A stretch of DNA of 64,000 nt, from assembly GCF_025061645.1 (NCBI RefSeq), contig NZ_JANYMP010000024.1, positions 83,877 through 147,876 on the forward strand, written 5' to 3'. This DNA comes from Umezawaea endophytica (lineage in GTDB: Bacteria > Actinomycetota > Actinomycetes > Mycobacteriales > Pseudonocardiaceae). Position 1 is the stretch's first letter. Every line of letters starts with the position of its first letter. Shown here in pieces: positions 42,701-52,400 of this stretch. The notes beneath the pieces are model-generated. The model was given only the letters and a program-made list of their open reading frames with translations, made no database searches and had not been told where the DNA came from. The position numbers and the translations under genes are program-made.

Positions 42701-45700
42701 CCGGCCCGGCCCGCGCTCGGCGTGCTCCAGCACGAGGTCGTGCACCAGTGCCCCGTCGTCGACCGCGTCCCCGGCCGTCGCGACGCTGACCGGCCGGTGG
42801 TCCACGCGCGCCAGCTCGTCCAGCGGTCGATCCGAGTGGTCCAGCGCGTCGATCACGATCCGCTGGTACAGCTCGGAAACCGCGAGCATGGTGGACTCGT
42901 CGAACAGGTCGGTGGCGTACTCGAGGTAGCAGCGCATCGGTCCACCGTCCTGATCGGACAGACCGAGGGTGAGGTCGAACTTCGAGGTCCCGGAGGCGAT
43001 GCCGTAGCCGCCCTCCTCCGGGGTGTTGGTCTCCAGTCCGGGCAGGTCGGCCGGATGGGTCTCGGTGTTCTGGTGGGTGTAGGCCACGGTGAACAGCGGG
43101 TGGCGCGACGGGTCTCGCTTCTGGCACTGGTCGGCCACGATGTCGGAGAAGGGCAGCTCCTCGTGGTCGAGCACGCCCGCGACGGTCTCGGCGCACCGCC
43201 GGACCACCTCGCGGAAGCTCGGCCTGCCACCGAGGCGGGTGCGGAACGGCAGCAGGTTGTTGAAGTAGCCGATGAGTTCGTGGGTCGCGGGGTTGACCCG
43301 ACCGGTCGTGGCCGCGCCGACCACCACGTCCTCGTGCCCGGCCCAACGGTGCACCAGGACGTCGAACACGGCCAGCATGGTGACGAACGTGGTCACCCCG
43401 GCCGCCGTGCTGAACTCGCGCAGGCGTTGGGCGTGCTCGCGCTCCAGGGTGAACCCGAACAGGGCGCCCGCGTGGGACTCGACGGGGGGCCGGGGCCGGT
43501 CCAGCGGCAGTTCCAGGCGTGGCACGCCCGCGAGCTGCGCCCGCCAGAACTCCAGCGCCCGCGCCCGGCGTCCCCCGTCCAGCCAGGAGCGCTGCCAGCC
43601 CGCGAAGTCCGGGTACTGGATCGGCAGCTCGGGCAGCACCGGCGCCCTGCCGGAGACCCGTGCGGCGTAGAGCTCGGCGAGGTCGCGGAAGAACAGCTTC
43701 GGCGACCAGCCGTCGAAGGCGATGTGGTGGTAGGTGCACACGAGCTGGTGGTCGTGCTCGTCCAGTGCGAACAGCACGGCCCGCACCAGCGGCCCCGTGC
43801 CGAGGTCGAACGGCCGGGCCCCTTCCCGCCGCACGGCTTCCGCCAGTTCCCGTTCGCCCGCCGACGTCAGGTCGACGATCCGGAGGTCCAGCGGCGGCAC
43901 GTCGGCCAGCGCGTGCGGACGGCCGTTCTCGTCGGCCACGATCCGGGTCCGCATGGCCTCGTGCCGGACGGACAGGTCGGCGAGCGCCCCGCGCAGCGCC
44001 TCCCGGTCCAGCGGGCCGCGGTAGCGCAGGTCGATGGGGATGTTGTAGAGCGCGGTCCCCGGCTGGAGCTGGTCGAGGTACCAGAGCTGCTCCTGTCCGA
44101 TCGAGACCGGGAGCGGTCCCCCGCGCGGCAGTACCGGGACCGTCCAGTCCTCCGGAGCGGCTCCCTGCCGCTGGGCGATCACCGCCGCGAGCGCCCGGAC
44201 CGTGCGGTGCTCGTACAGCTCGGTGAAGCCCAGCCGGACCCCCAGCTCGGCCTCGAACTCGCGGATCAGGCTGATACCGGCGATCGAGGTGCCGCCGAGG
44301 TCGAAGTAGTCGGAGTCCGGTCCGATGTCGGTGGCCCTGAGCACACGGGTCCAGATCGCCGCCACGGCCTCGTCGAGGTTCCCGGTGGCCCGTCGCGGTT
44401 CCCCGGCGGGCTCGGCGTGCGGGACCCAGCACGGAACCGGCTGGAACGGGTAGGTCGGTGCCTCGATCCGCGGTGGCCGCGTGGTGGCGTGGTGGGCGGA
44501 CCAGTCGACGTCCACGCCGAGTTCGTACAGGTCGGCTAGAGCACCGAGCGGTCCGCGGGCTCCGAGCAGCCGCACGATCGGCAGGCCGGGCTCCAGCGCC
44601 GCGATCTCCCTGGCGAGAACGCCGTCCTCCCCCATTTCCAGCAGCACGGCGCCGTCCGCGACGAACCCGCGCACCGCCCGGCGCAGGCCGTCGGCGTCGA
44701 CCTCCGCCGACAGCCCCGCGGCGGCCGCTTCGGCCTCGGCCGGGGTGATCCGACCGCGCACCAACCGCACCGCCAGGTTTCCGGTGCCGCTGCCGACCAT
44801 CCTGGTGTCGTCGAGCCCGAGCGACCGCACCAGCCCGTGCAGCTCCACCTGCCGCGTCCAGTGCTCGCCGTCGCCGGAGAACAGCAGCACCACCGGTGCC
44901 TCCACGGGCGACGGCTGCTCCGGAGGCACCGCCCGCCGCAGCGCCGCCGTGAGTTCGCCGACGTCGCGCACCACGAAGGCCCGGCGATAGAGGTGGTCGT
45001 CGCGTCCCTCGTTCACCGTCGCGGCGATCTGCGCCACCGGGTGCCCGGTGCGCTCGGTGAAACTCGCCAGCGCCCGCAGGTACTCGCCCAGCGCCGCCGG
45101 GGTCTTCGCCGAGACGGTGACCAGCCGTGGCTCGCCGTCGTCGGGCGCGGCGGGTCGCACCGGCGCCTGTTCCACCACCACGTGCACGTTCGTCCCGGTG
45201 AGCCCGAAGGAGCTGAGCCCCGCCACCCGCGGTCGTCCGTCCTCCGGCCAGTCCTCCGGTTCGGTCAGCACCACGACGGGCGCGGAGAACGACGGGTTGA
45301 CCCGATCGAAGTGCACGGTGGGATAACGGGTTCCGCGGCGCAGCGCGCAGATCACCTTGAGCAGCCCGGTGATCCCGGCGGCGTGGTCGAGGTGGCCGAA
45401 GTTCGCCTTCACCGAACCGATCGCGGGCACGCCGGCGGGGAACGCCTCGGCCAGCCCGGCCACCTCGATCACGTCACCGAGCGGTGTGCCCGAACCGTGG
45501 GCCTCCACGTAGCCGATGGTCTCCGGGGCGATGCCCGCCTCCTGCTGGGCCGCGCGGATCACCTCGGCCTGCGCGGACGAACTCGGCGCGCTCATGCCCA
45601 CCGCGCGGGCGCCGTTCTGGTTGACCGCAACACCGCGGAGCACCGCGAGCACGTTGTCCCGGTCGGCCAAAGCCTCCGAAAGCCGTTTCAGCACCACGAA

Positions 45701-46399
45701 ACCGCCGCCCTCGCCGCCCACCGTCCCGTCGGCGGCCGCGTCGAACGGGCGGCACACGCCGGAGGCGGACATGACCCCCGGCACCGGGTCGTGGTCGTGG
45801 TCGGGCACCAGCACCGACGCCACGCTGAGACCACCGCAGACGGCCAGTCCTGTCCGGCCCGCCCGCAACTGCTCCACCGCCATCGCGACCGCGGTCAGGC
45901 TGCCGCTGCACGCGGTGTCCACCACCAGCGCCGGTCCGGTGAAGTCGAAGAAGTGGGCGATCCTGGCCGCCGCGGCCGCAGGCAGCGAACCGAGGATCTG
46001 CCGGGAGTCCTCGCCGGTGTACAGACCGGCGTAAGACGGGTCGGGCGCGCTGATGATCACCGCCGTGTCCGAGCCGCGCAGACCGGACGGTGCGTGGCCC
46101 GCGTGCTCCAGCGCCTCGTGCACCAGGTGCAGGCTGATCCGCTGGTGCGGGTCCACCAGGTCGCTCTCCCCGCGCGACAGGCCGAAGAACCGGTGGTCGA
46201 ACAGGTCGACCCGGTCCAGGTAGCCCAGCGGCACGTAGTCCACACCGGACTCGCCGCCCGCGTTGACCACGCGCTCCCGCCCCGGTGGGCGGACCGCGTC
46301 CCGCCCGGTGGCCAGCACGTCGTGCAGCGCGTCGAAGGTGCGCACGCCGCCCGGCAGCGCGAACGCCGCCCCGACGACGGCAATCGCCTCGGTGTCCAT
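39764..46399 (-). CDS. Hybrid PKS/NRPS: KS - truncated AT - ACP - C - A - PCP - E-like
   Basis: The 2211-residue megasynthase begins at ATG 46399, with GAGG upstream; a GTG at 46411 overlaps the upstream stop. A ketosynthase (about 1-425) has the triad Cys in DTACSGS (about 164), His in EAHGSGT (about 299) and His in KANFGHLD (about 334). A short AT-like region follows (about 490-655) that starts at LLFSGDGEHW but lacks GHSxG, so it cannot act as an AT. An ACP with LGGTSI (Ser about 703), a condensation domain with HHIAFDGWS (His about 888), an adenylation domain (about 1200-1690), a PCP with IGGDSI (Ser about 1733) and a terminal epimerase-like domain with HHFVHDEVS (about 1920) complete it. 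The A-domain P-loop reads SGSTGRPHG, with His for Lys. No ketoreductase and no thioesterase are present. Confidence 0.92.
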   Translation of the reverse strand: MDTEAIAVVGAAFALPGGVRTFDALHDVLATGRDAVRPPGRERVVNAGGESGVDYVPLGYLDRVDLFDHRFFGLSRGESDLVDPHQRISLHLVHEALEHAGHAPSGLRGSDTAVIISAPDPSYAGLYTGEDSRQILGSLPAAAAARIAHFFDFTGPALVVDTACSGSLTAVAMAVEQLRAGRTGLAVCGGLSVASVLVPDHDHDPVPGVMSASGVCRPFDAAADGTVGGEGGGFVVLKRLSEALADRDNVLAVLRGVAVNQNGARAVGMSAPSSSAQAEVIRAAQQEAGIAPETIGYVEAHGSGTPLGDVIEVAGLAEAFPAGVPAIGSVKANFGHLDHAAGITGLLKVICALRRGTRYPTVHFDRVNPSFSAPVVVLTEPEDWPEDGRPRVAGLSSFGLTGTNVHVVVEQAPVRPAAPDDGEPRLVTVSAKTPAALGEYLRALASFTERTGHPVAQIAATVNEGRDDHLYRRAFVVRDVGELTAALRRAVPPEQPSPVEAPVVLLFSGDGEHWTRQVELHGLVRSLGLDDTRMVGSGTGNLAVRLVRGRITPAEAEAAAAGLSAEVDADGLRRAVRGFVADGAVLLEMGEDGVLAREIAALEPGLPIVRLLGARGPLGALADLYELGVDVDWSAHHATTRPPRIEAPTYPFQPVPCWVPHAEPAGEPRRATGNLDEAVAAIWTRVLRATDIGPDSDYFDLGGTSIAGISLIREFEAELGVRLGFTELYEHRTVRALAAVIAQRQGAAPEDWTVPVLPRGGPLPVSIGQEQLWYLDQLQPGTALYNIPIDLRYRGPLDREALRGALADLSVRHEAMRTRIVADENGRPHALADVPPLDLRIVDLTSAGERELAEAVRREGARPFDLGTGPLVRAVLFALDEHDHQLVCTYHHIAFDGWSPKLFFRDLAELYAARVSGRAPVLPELPIQYPDFAGWQRSWLDGGRRARALEFWRAQLAGVPRLELPLDRPRPPVESHAGALFGFTLEREHAQRLREFSTAAGVTTFVTMLAVFDVLVHRWAGHEDVVVGAATTGRVNPATHELIGYFNNLLPFRTRLGGRPSFREVVRRCAETVAGVLDHEELPFSDIVADQCQKRDPSRHPLFTVAYTHQNTETHPADLPGLETNTPEEGGYGIASGTSKFDLTLGLSDQDGGPMRCYLEYATDLFDESTMLAVSELYQRIVIDALDHSDRPLDELARVDHRPVSVATAGDAVDDGALVHDLVLEHAERGPGRLAVVDRDGGHTYREIVRAAAALSRRLVAAGAGPEVAVPVITGRGAGLVIAWLGVLGAGAAFAPVDPVVPAARRDGIVESLDPPVVVADVGIDAGTRPVLAPGEAVDGPLAFPGGATSRNLAYVVHTSGSTGRPHGCDIEHRSLLHLLRRYGGEVGLSEQDRVAQFYAPGFDGAIMEVLSALVHGATVHFVPDVLSTPAELARSLTEDGITVAAMPTALAELLIAERPHLPRLRVLGAGGDRLRARPPADAPYRMLNLYGPTECTVLTVCGPVASTGAELPVLGRPLTGTTAHVLDSRAEPVPVGVVGELYLGGSQVGRGYHGMPGLTAARYVPDPFGAVGSRMYRTGDLASVRPDGTIAFHGRADDQLSIRGHRVEPAEVERVLTAQPGVAESAVVADGRGAVVPRLVAHIAGSALPDDGRLLAALRARLPHHLVPARIVRHRTLPRTVNGKLDRAALTGDEGDSMSTPTDTERVLHGIWADLLGRESIGLDEDFFRIGGDSILSVGVAARAARAGVSVTAQDVLRYPTLRELAAVASPAVPPADRPAAAVDTGPIPLTPLMLDLLDAAEPFSPGAPDFVVSEVLEVAPGVRPDRLRAAFAELVRVQEPLRYRFRRNRLGWRIEIAEAGSESVVDTKVLPLMDHDEEMALLSADAVELVGDLDLARGPLLRARYYDRGASRSGLVLLVVHHFVHDEVSTVPLLEDLNEALTGGGAAPVRPAAWRDWTRLLSGLAQSDELAGECDYWTSVLRRGAAGTLPASVEGDPGVVVRVVEGERLAALLSAPGPSSREASLCALACGWSRWRGEPGAYLATIGHGAPNPFRPEDRSRSVGWFTNAFPVHLPVDPATNAADALPEVVEVLRSVPNDGVGYGMLRRLSPPTPAVRELRSLAEPVALVEHTASGMHPIRLGGPLSIRSTPIPLPLPSLLELHPLLLSTGVVDGRTEVRVIHSGRFSAKEAEVLADRMAEAFAELGAGA

Positions 46400-46407
46400 C
46401 CCCCGCC

Positions 46408-49400
46408 TCACAGTTCGTGGTCCACGGTCGCCCGCGACTCCGCGCCGACCCGTTTCGCCATCGCCTCGATGGTCGGGTGGTCGAGCAGCACCGCCACCGG
46501 CAGTTCGGTCCGGCCGAGCCGGGCGAACTCGCCCGCGAGCTGGACCAGCGTCAGCGAGGACCCGCCCGCCTCGAAGAATCTCTCCCTGACCCCGATCTCC
46601 TCCCGGCCGAGCACGGCGGCCCAGGCGCGGGCCACCAGCCGTTCGGTCTCGGTGCGCGGGGCCAGGTGTTCGCCGCCGTGCACGGTGCCCGCGCGGGGCA
46701 GCCTCGCCCGGTCGACCTTGCCCCGCGAGGTCAGCGGTATCCGGTCGATCGTGCTGAACTCGGTGGGCAGCAGTTGCTCGGGCAGGATCGCCGCGAGGTG
46801 CTCCCTCAGTTCACCGGCCGACGGGCCGGGGCGGTGGTGCGGCACGACCGAGGCCGTCAGCCGCCGGGCCGCCCCCTCCCCCGTTGCCGCCACCGCCGCC
46901 TCGCGGACGCCCGGATGCCGCAGCAGCGCCGCTTCGACCTCTCCCGGCTCGATCCGCACCCCGCGCACCTTCACCTGGCCGTCCGCGCGGCCGACGAAGG
47001 ACAGCGTCCCGTCCGAGGACCAGCGGGCCAGATCGCCCGTGCGGTAGAGCCGTGCTCCCGGCTCGCCGAAGGGGTCGGCCACGAAGCTCGCCGCGGTCGC
47101 GCCGGGCCGGGCGTGGTAGCCGCGGGCGAGTCCGGGACCGCCGAGGTGGATCTCACCTACCGCGCCCAGCGGAACCGGCCGCAGCGCCGAGTCCAGCAGG
47201 TGCACCACCGCGCCCTCGATCGGCGTGCCGATCGGAGGACTGTCCACTCCGGACAGCGGTGGGCTCATGGTCGCGCAGATGGTGGCCTCGGTCGGACCGT
47301 AGGAATTGAACAACCGGCGCCCGGTCGACCAGCGGGCCGCCAGCCGCGGTGGGAACACCTCACCACCGCAGACCACGGTGATGTCCGGTGGCCACGAGTC
47401 GACGGGCAGCACCGCCAGCACCGACGGCGTCATCATCACGTGGGTCACCCCACCGGCGACCACCACGTCCACCAGGTCGGTGACGGGGGTACCCCGCGGC
47501 ACGAGCACCTGGGTGGCCCCGTTGAACAGCCCGGTGAGCAGTTCCAGGATCGAGGCGTCGAACGCGGGGGAAAGCCAGTGCAGCACCCGGCTGCGCCGGT
47601 CGACGCCGAGCGTCCGGCGCATCGAGGCCGCGAGCACCGCCAAACCGCGGTGCGGCACCACCACCGCCTTCGGCCGCCCGGTGGTGCCCGAGGTGTAGAT
47701 CAGGAAGGCCGCGTCGTCGAGCCGGGACGCGCGGTCGAGCACCGGACCGCCGTCCAGCCGCAGCTCGTCCACCCGCAGCTCCGGCAGGTCCGCGGGCGTG
47801 AACGAGCCCGCCGAGCCCCGGTCGGTCAGCACCACGGCCGCGTTCGCGTCCTCGGCCAGCCACCGGAGTCGTTCCCGCGGCTGGGCCGGGTCCAGCGGCA
47901 GGCAGGTGCCGCCCGCCTGGAGAACGGCCAGCATCGCGGTGATCGAGTCCACCCCGCGGTCGAGGCAGACGCCCACCACGGACTCGGGGCCGACGCCCAG
48001 CGCGCCGAGCCGGTGCGCCAGCCTGCCCGCCCGGTCGTCCAGCTCGCGGAAGGTGAGTTCGGTGCCCGCCGACACCGCCACCGCGTCCGGCACCCGGCGC
48101 ACCTGGTCGGCGAACAGCTCCGCGGCGGTCCGCGGCCGGGCGGGCTCCAGCGGCGAGCGGCTCCAGGTGCCGATCAGCTCCAGTTCCTCGGGCGGCAGCA
48201 CCGCGACCGAACGCAGTGGCCGGTCCGGCGCGTCGACCATCGAGGACAACGCGGTGACCAGCCGGGCGGACAGCCGCTCGGCCGTGACGTCGTCGAACAG
48301 GTCCACGTCGTAGACCAGCTCGAAGCACAGCGCCGACTCGGGCAGCACGACCAGGCCGAGCGGGAAGTTGGTCGTCTCGGCGCTGTCGACCTCCACCACC
48401 CGCGGTCCGTTCCCATCACCGGCGAACGGCTCCTCGGCGTAGTTCTCGAAGGCGATGGCGCTGTCGAACAGGTTCACGCCCGGCGGGACCTCGGTGAACT
48501 CCTGGTAGCGGGCGGCCGGGAAGAACCCGTGCTCACGGGCGTCGAGCTGCCCGTCCTGGATCCGCGAGAGCCAGTCGAGCACCGTGGCGCCCGGATCGAC
48601 GGCGAGCCGCACCGGCAGGGTGTTGATCAGGGGGCCGAAGATCGTCTCGACGCCGGGGAGTTCGGGCGGGCGGAGGGTGACGGTGGTGCCGAAGACCACG
48701 TCCTCCAGCTCGTGCGCGCCGCCGTGCCGGGACAGCAGCAACCCCCAGGCCGCCTGGACGATGGTGTGCACCGTCAGCCGGTGCTGGCGGGCGAACTCCC
48801 GCAGCCCGGCGGTGCGCTCTTCGGTGAGCCGGAAGGCCTTCTTCGCCACCCGCCGGGTGAGGTGGCCCGGTGCGGGCCGCCGGTCGAACGGCAGCGGGGT
48901 CGGCTCGCGCACACCGTCGAGCACCTTGGCCCAGTAGGCCGACGCGGCGTCGTGGTCCTGCGCCGAGAGCCAGTCGCAGTAGTCCCGGAACGGCCGCTGG
49001 GGCGGCAGGTCGGGCGTCGCGCCCCGGCTCAGCGCCACCGTGGCGGCGGCGACGCCGGAGACCAGGCGCGCGATGCTCCAGCCGTCGATGAACAGGTGGT
49101 GCGTGGTCAGCAGCACCCGCACCTGGCCGTGGGGCAGGCGAGCGACGGCCAGCCGGGTCGGCGGGTCGGCGGCGAGGTCGACGCCGTCGGCCTGGTCGCG
49201 GTCCCGCAGGCGCCGCACCTCGTCCCGACGCTGCTCCGCGGAGAGCGCGCGCCAGTCGTACCGGGTCACCGGCAGCTCCGTGCCCCGGTGCACCACCTGC
49301 ACGGGCTCGGGCAGGCCCGCCCAGTGCACGGTGGTGCGCAGCGCGGGCGCCGCGGCGGCCACCAGCCGCCACGCGGCGACGTACGCGTCCAGGTCGGTCA

Positions 49401-52400
49401 CCCCGTCGACGACCAGCTCGATCCGGCGGACGTAGACGTCCTCGGCGCCGCCCGCCAGCGCGTGGAACAGCATCCCGGCCTGGATCGGGGTGAGCCGGTA
49501 GACGTCCTCCACCGCCCGCCCGTCCCCCACCAGCTCGTCCACCGCGAACTGGTCGAGGCGGGCCAGCGGGAAGTCCGAGGGAGTGCGGCCGCCCGCGCCC
49601 TCGGCCAGGCAGTGCTCGACGATCTCCCGCAGCGCGGCCGCGGCGCGTTCGGCCAGTCGGCGCACGGTGGCCCCGGACAGGGTGGCGGGGCTGTAGTCCC
49701 AGTGCAGCACCAGTTCCCCGGCCACCACGACCGCGGTGACCTCCAGCGGGAACGGCCGCACCTCGTCGGGGTGCGGGCCGTCGGCGACCGGCAACTCTCG
49801 CAGGTACAGCTCGTTGGCCGAGTCGGCGAACCGGCCGAGGTAGTTGACGTTGATCTCCGCGCCGTGGCCGCCGTCGAGCGACTGCGTGCCGGACAGGTGG
49901 CGCAGCGCGTCGTAGCCCTGCCCGCGGCCGGGGATCTCGCGGAGCTGTTCCTTGACGGACCTCAGCACCGCCCGCCAGTCCCTGGTCCGCGGCAGGTCGA
50001 GCGCCACGGGGAACTGCGTGGTGAACCAGCCGACGGTCCGGGACGGATCGGCCTGGCCGACCAGTTGCTCCCGGCCGTGGCTCTCCAGGTTCACCAGCAC
50101 CCGGTCCTGGCCCGTCCACTCGGCCACCGCCACCGACAGCGCGCTGAGCAGCACGTCGTTCGCCTGGGTCCGGTAGACGCCGGGCACCTGGCGCAGCAGC
50201 GCGGTGGTCTCCCCGGCGGTCAGCCGGACGGTGAGGGTCTCGGCACGTCCGTCCACTCCGGACCCGTCCAGCGGCAGCGGCGGCGCGGTGCGCTCGTGCA
50301 CCCGTTCCCAGTAAGGCAGTTCGTGGTCGAGCGCGCCCGCCGTCGCCTGGTCGCGGAGCAACCGGGACCAGCGCTGGAACGAGGTCGTCCGCGGCCCCAG
50401 GTCGACCGCGGCACCGGACGCCGCCTGGGCGCAGGCGGTGCGGAGGTCCTCCAGCAGGATGCGCCACGAGACGCCGTCGACGACGAAGTGGTGCACGGTC
50501 AGCAGCAGCCTCGGCGGCCGTGCCGCGCCGAGGTCGAAGTAGTCGGCCAGCAGCAGCGGTCCCTCGGCGAGGTCGAGGTCGGCACGGGCGGTGTCGACCC
50601 GCCACGCGAGTTCGGCGTCCGCGTCGTCCACTTCGGACAGGTCGTGGACCCGGAACACCGGAGCGGTTTCGGCGGCGGGGATGTGCTGCCGCCACTCCCC
50701 GTCCTGTCTGCGGACGCGGGTGCGCAGCGCGTCGTGGTGCTCGACCAGCGCTCGGACCGCGGTGCGTACCGCGTCCCGCTCGACCTCCGGGGCGAGTTCG
50801 AGGTACCGGGACATGGTGAACTGCTCCGGGTGGACGGTGAACAGGTCGAGGAACCACCGCTGGATCGGCGTGAGGTCCACCTCGCCCGAGACGGGACCGT
50901 TCTCCACCGCCTCCGCGACGCGTTCGACGGAGAGACCCGCCGCGAGGTCGGCCACCGTCTGCCGTTCGAACACCTCGCGCGAGGACAGCCGCAGACCGGC
51001 CCGGTTGGCAGCCGCGGCCACCCGGATGCTCAGGATCGAGTCGCCGCCCAGTTCGAAGAAGTTGTCGTCGACGCCGACGCGCTCCACGCCGAGCACCTCG
51101 CCGAACACCCGCGCGAGCAGGGACTCACCGGGGGTGCGGGGAGCGCGGTACTCGGTCCCGGACCTCGCCTCCGGTGCGGGCAGTGCCCGCTGGTCAAGCT
51201 TCCCGTTCACGGTCAACGGCACCTCGTCGATCGCGACGAACACCGAGGGCACCATGAACCCCGGCAGCACCAGAGCGGTGTGCCGCCGCAACTCCTCGGC
51301 CGCCGGGACCGTGGCGCCGCTGCCCGCCACCACGTAGGCGATCAGCCGTCCACCGCGATCGGCGACCACCGCCGCCTCGGTGATCGCGGGGTGCCGGGAC
51401 AGCACCGCCTCGATCTCGGCGGGCTCCACCCGGAAGCCCCGCGTCTTGACCTGGCGATCGACCCGGCCGCGGAACTCCAGGGCCCCGTTCGCCAGGCGGC
51501 GGGCCAGGTCCCCGGTGCGGTACATCCGGGCACCGGGAGGGCCGAACGGATCGGCCACGAACCTCTCGGCGGTCAGGCCGGGACGTCCGAGGTACCCGCG
51601 GCCCACTCCCGAGCCACCGAGGTACAGCTCGCCCTCGACACCCGGCGGCACCGGGCGCAGGTACCTGTCGAGCACGTGGGCCCGGTTGCCCGCGATGGGC
51701 GTGCCGATCGGCATCGAGGCACCTGGCCCCGGATCAGCGGCACGGGGCAGCACCAGACCGGTGGCGTGCAGGGTGGTCTCAGCAGGGCCGTAGAAATTGG
51801 CGAAACCGGCGTGCGGCAGCCACCTGCGGGCCAGGTCGGCCGGGCACAGCTCGCCGCCCGCGACCACCAGCTCCACCCCCGGCACCGACTTCGGGTCCAC
51901 TATGGACAGCAAGGCGGGCGGCAGTGCGAGCAGGGTGATCCGGTCGCGGCGGACCTGTTCTTCCAGCGTCAGCGTGCCGTCCCGCTCCCCCGCCTCGCTC
52001 AGGCAGACGGTCGCCCCGGACAGCAAGGGCGTCAGCACCTGGAACAGCCCGAAGTCGAAGGTGACCGGCGAGTGCAGCAGCATCCGCGTGCCGGGGCCGA
52101 CAGCGAGGTTGACCCGCATGTCCGCGACGCAGTTGACCAGCGAGCCGTGCCGGACCATCACCGACTTCGGTACGCCGGTGGAGCCCGAGGTGTACTCGAC
52201 GTAGGCCAGGTTGTCCGGCCGCGGAACGACTTCCCGACGCCGAGGCGCGACCGGCTGGTCGCCGTCCACCCGGATCACGGACGTCCCGGCGGGCAGCCGG
52301 TCCACACCCGCCGCGTCCGCGAGCACCGGGGACGCGCCGGAATCGGCCAGCAGGGAAGCGATGCGGTCCGCGGGGTGCTCCGGGTCGATCGGCACCAGCG

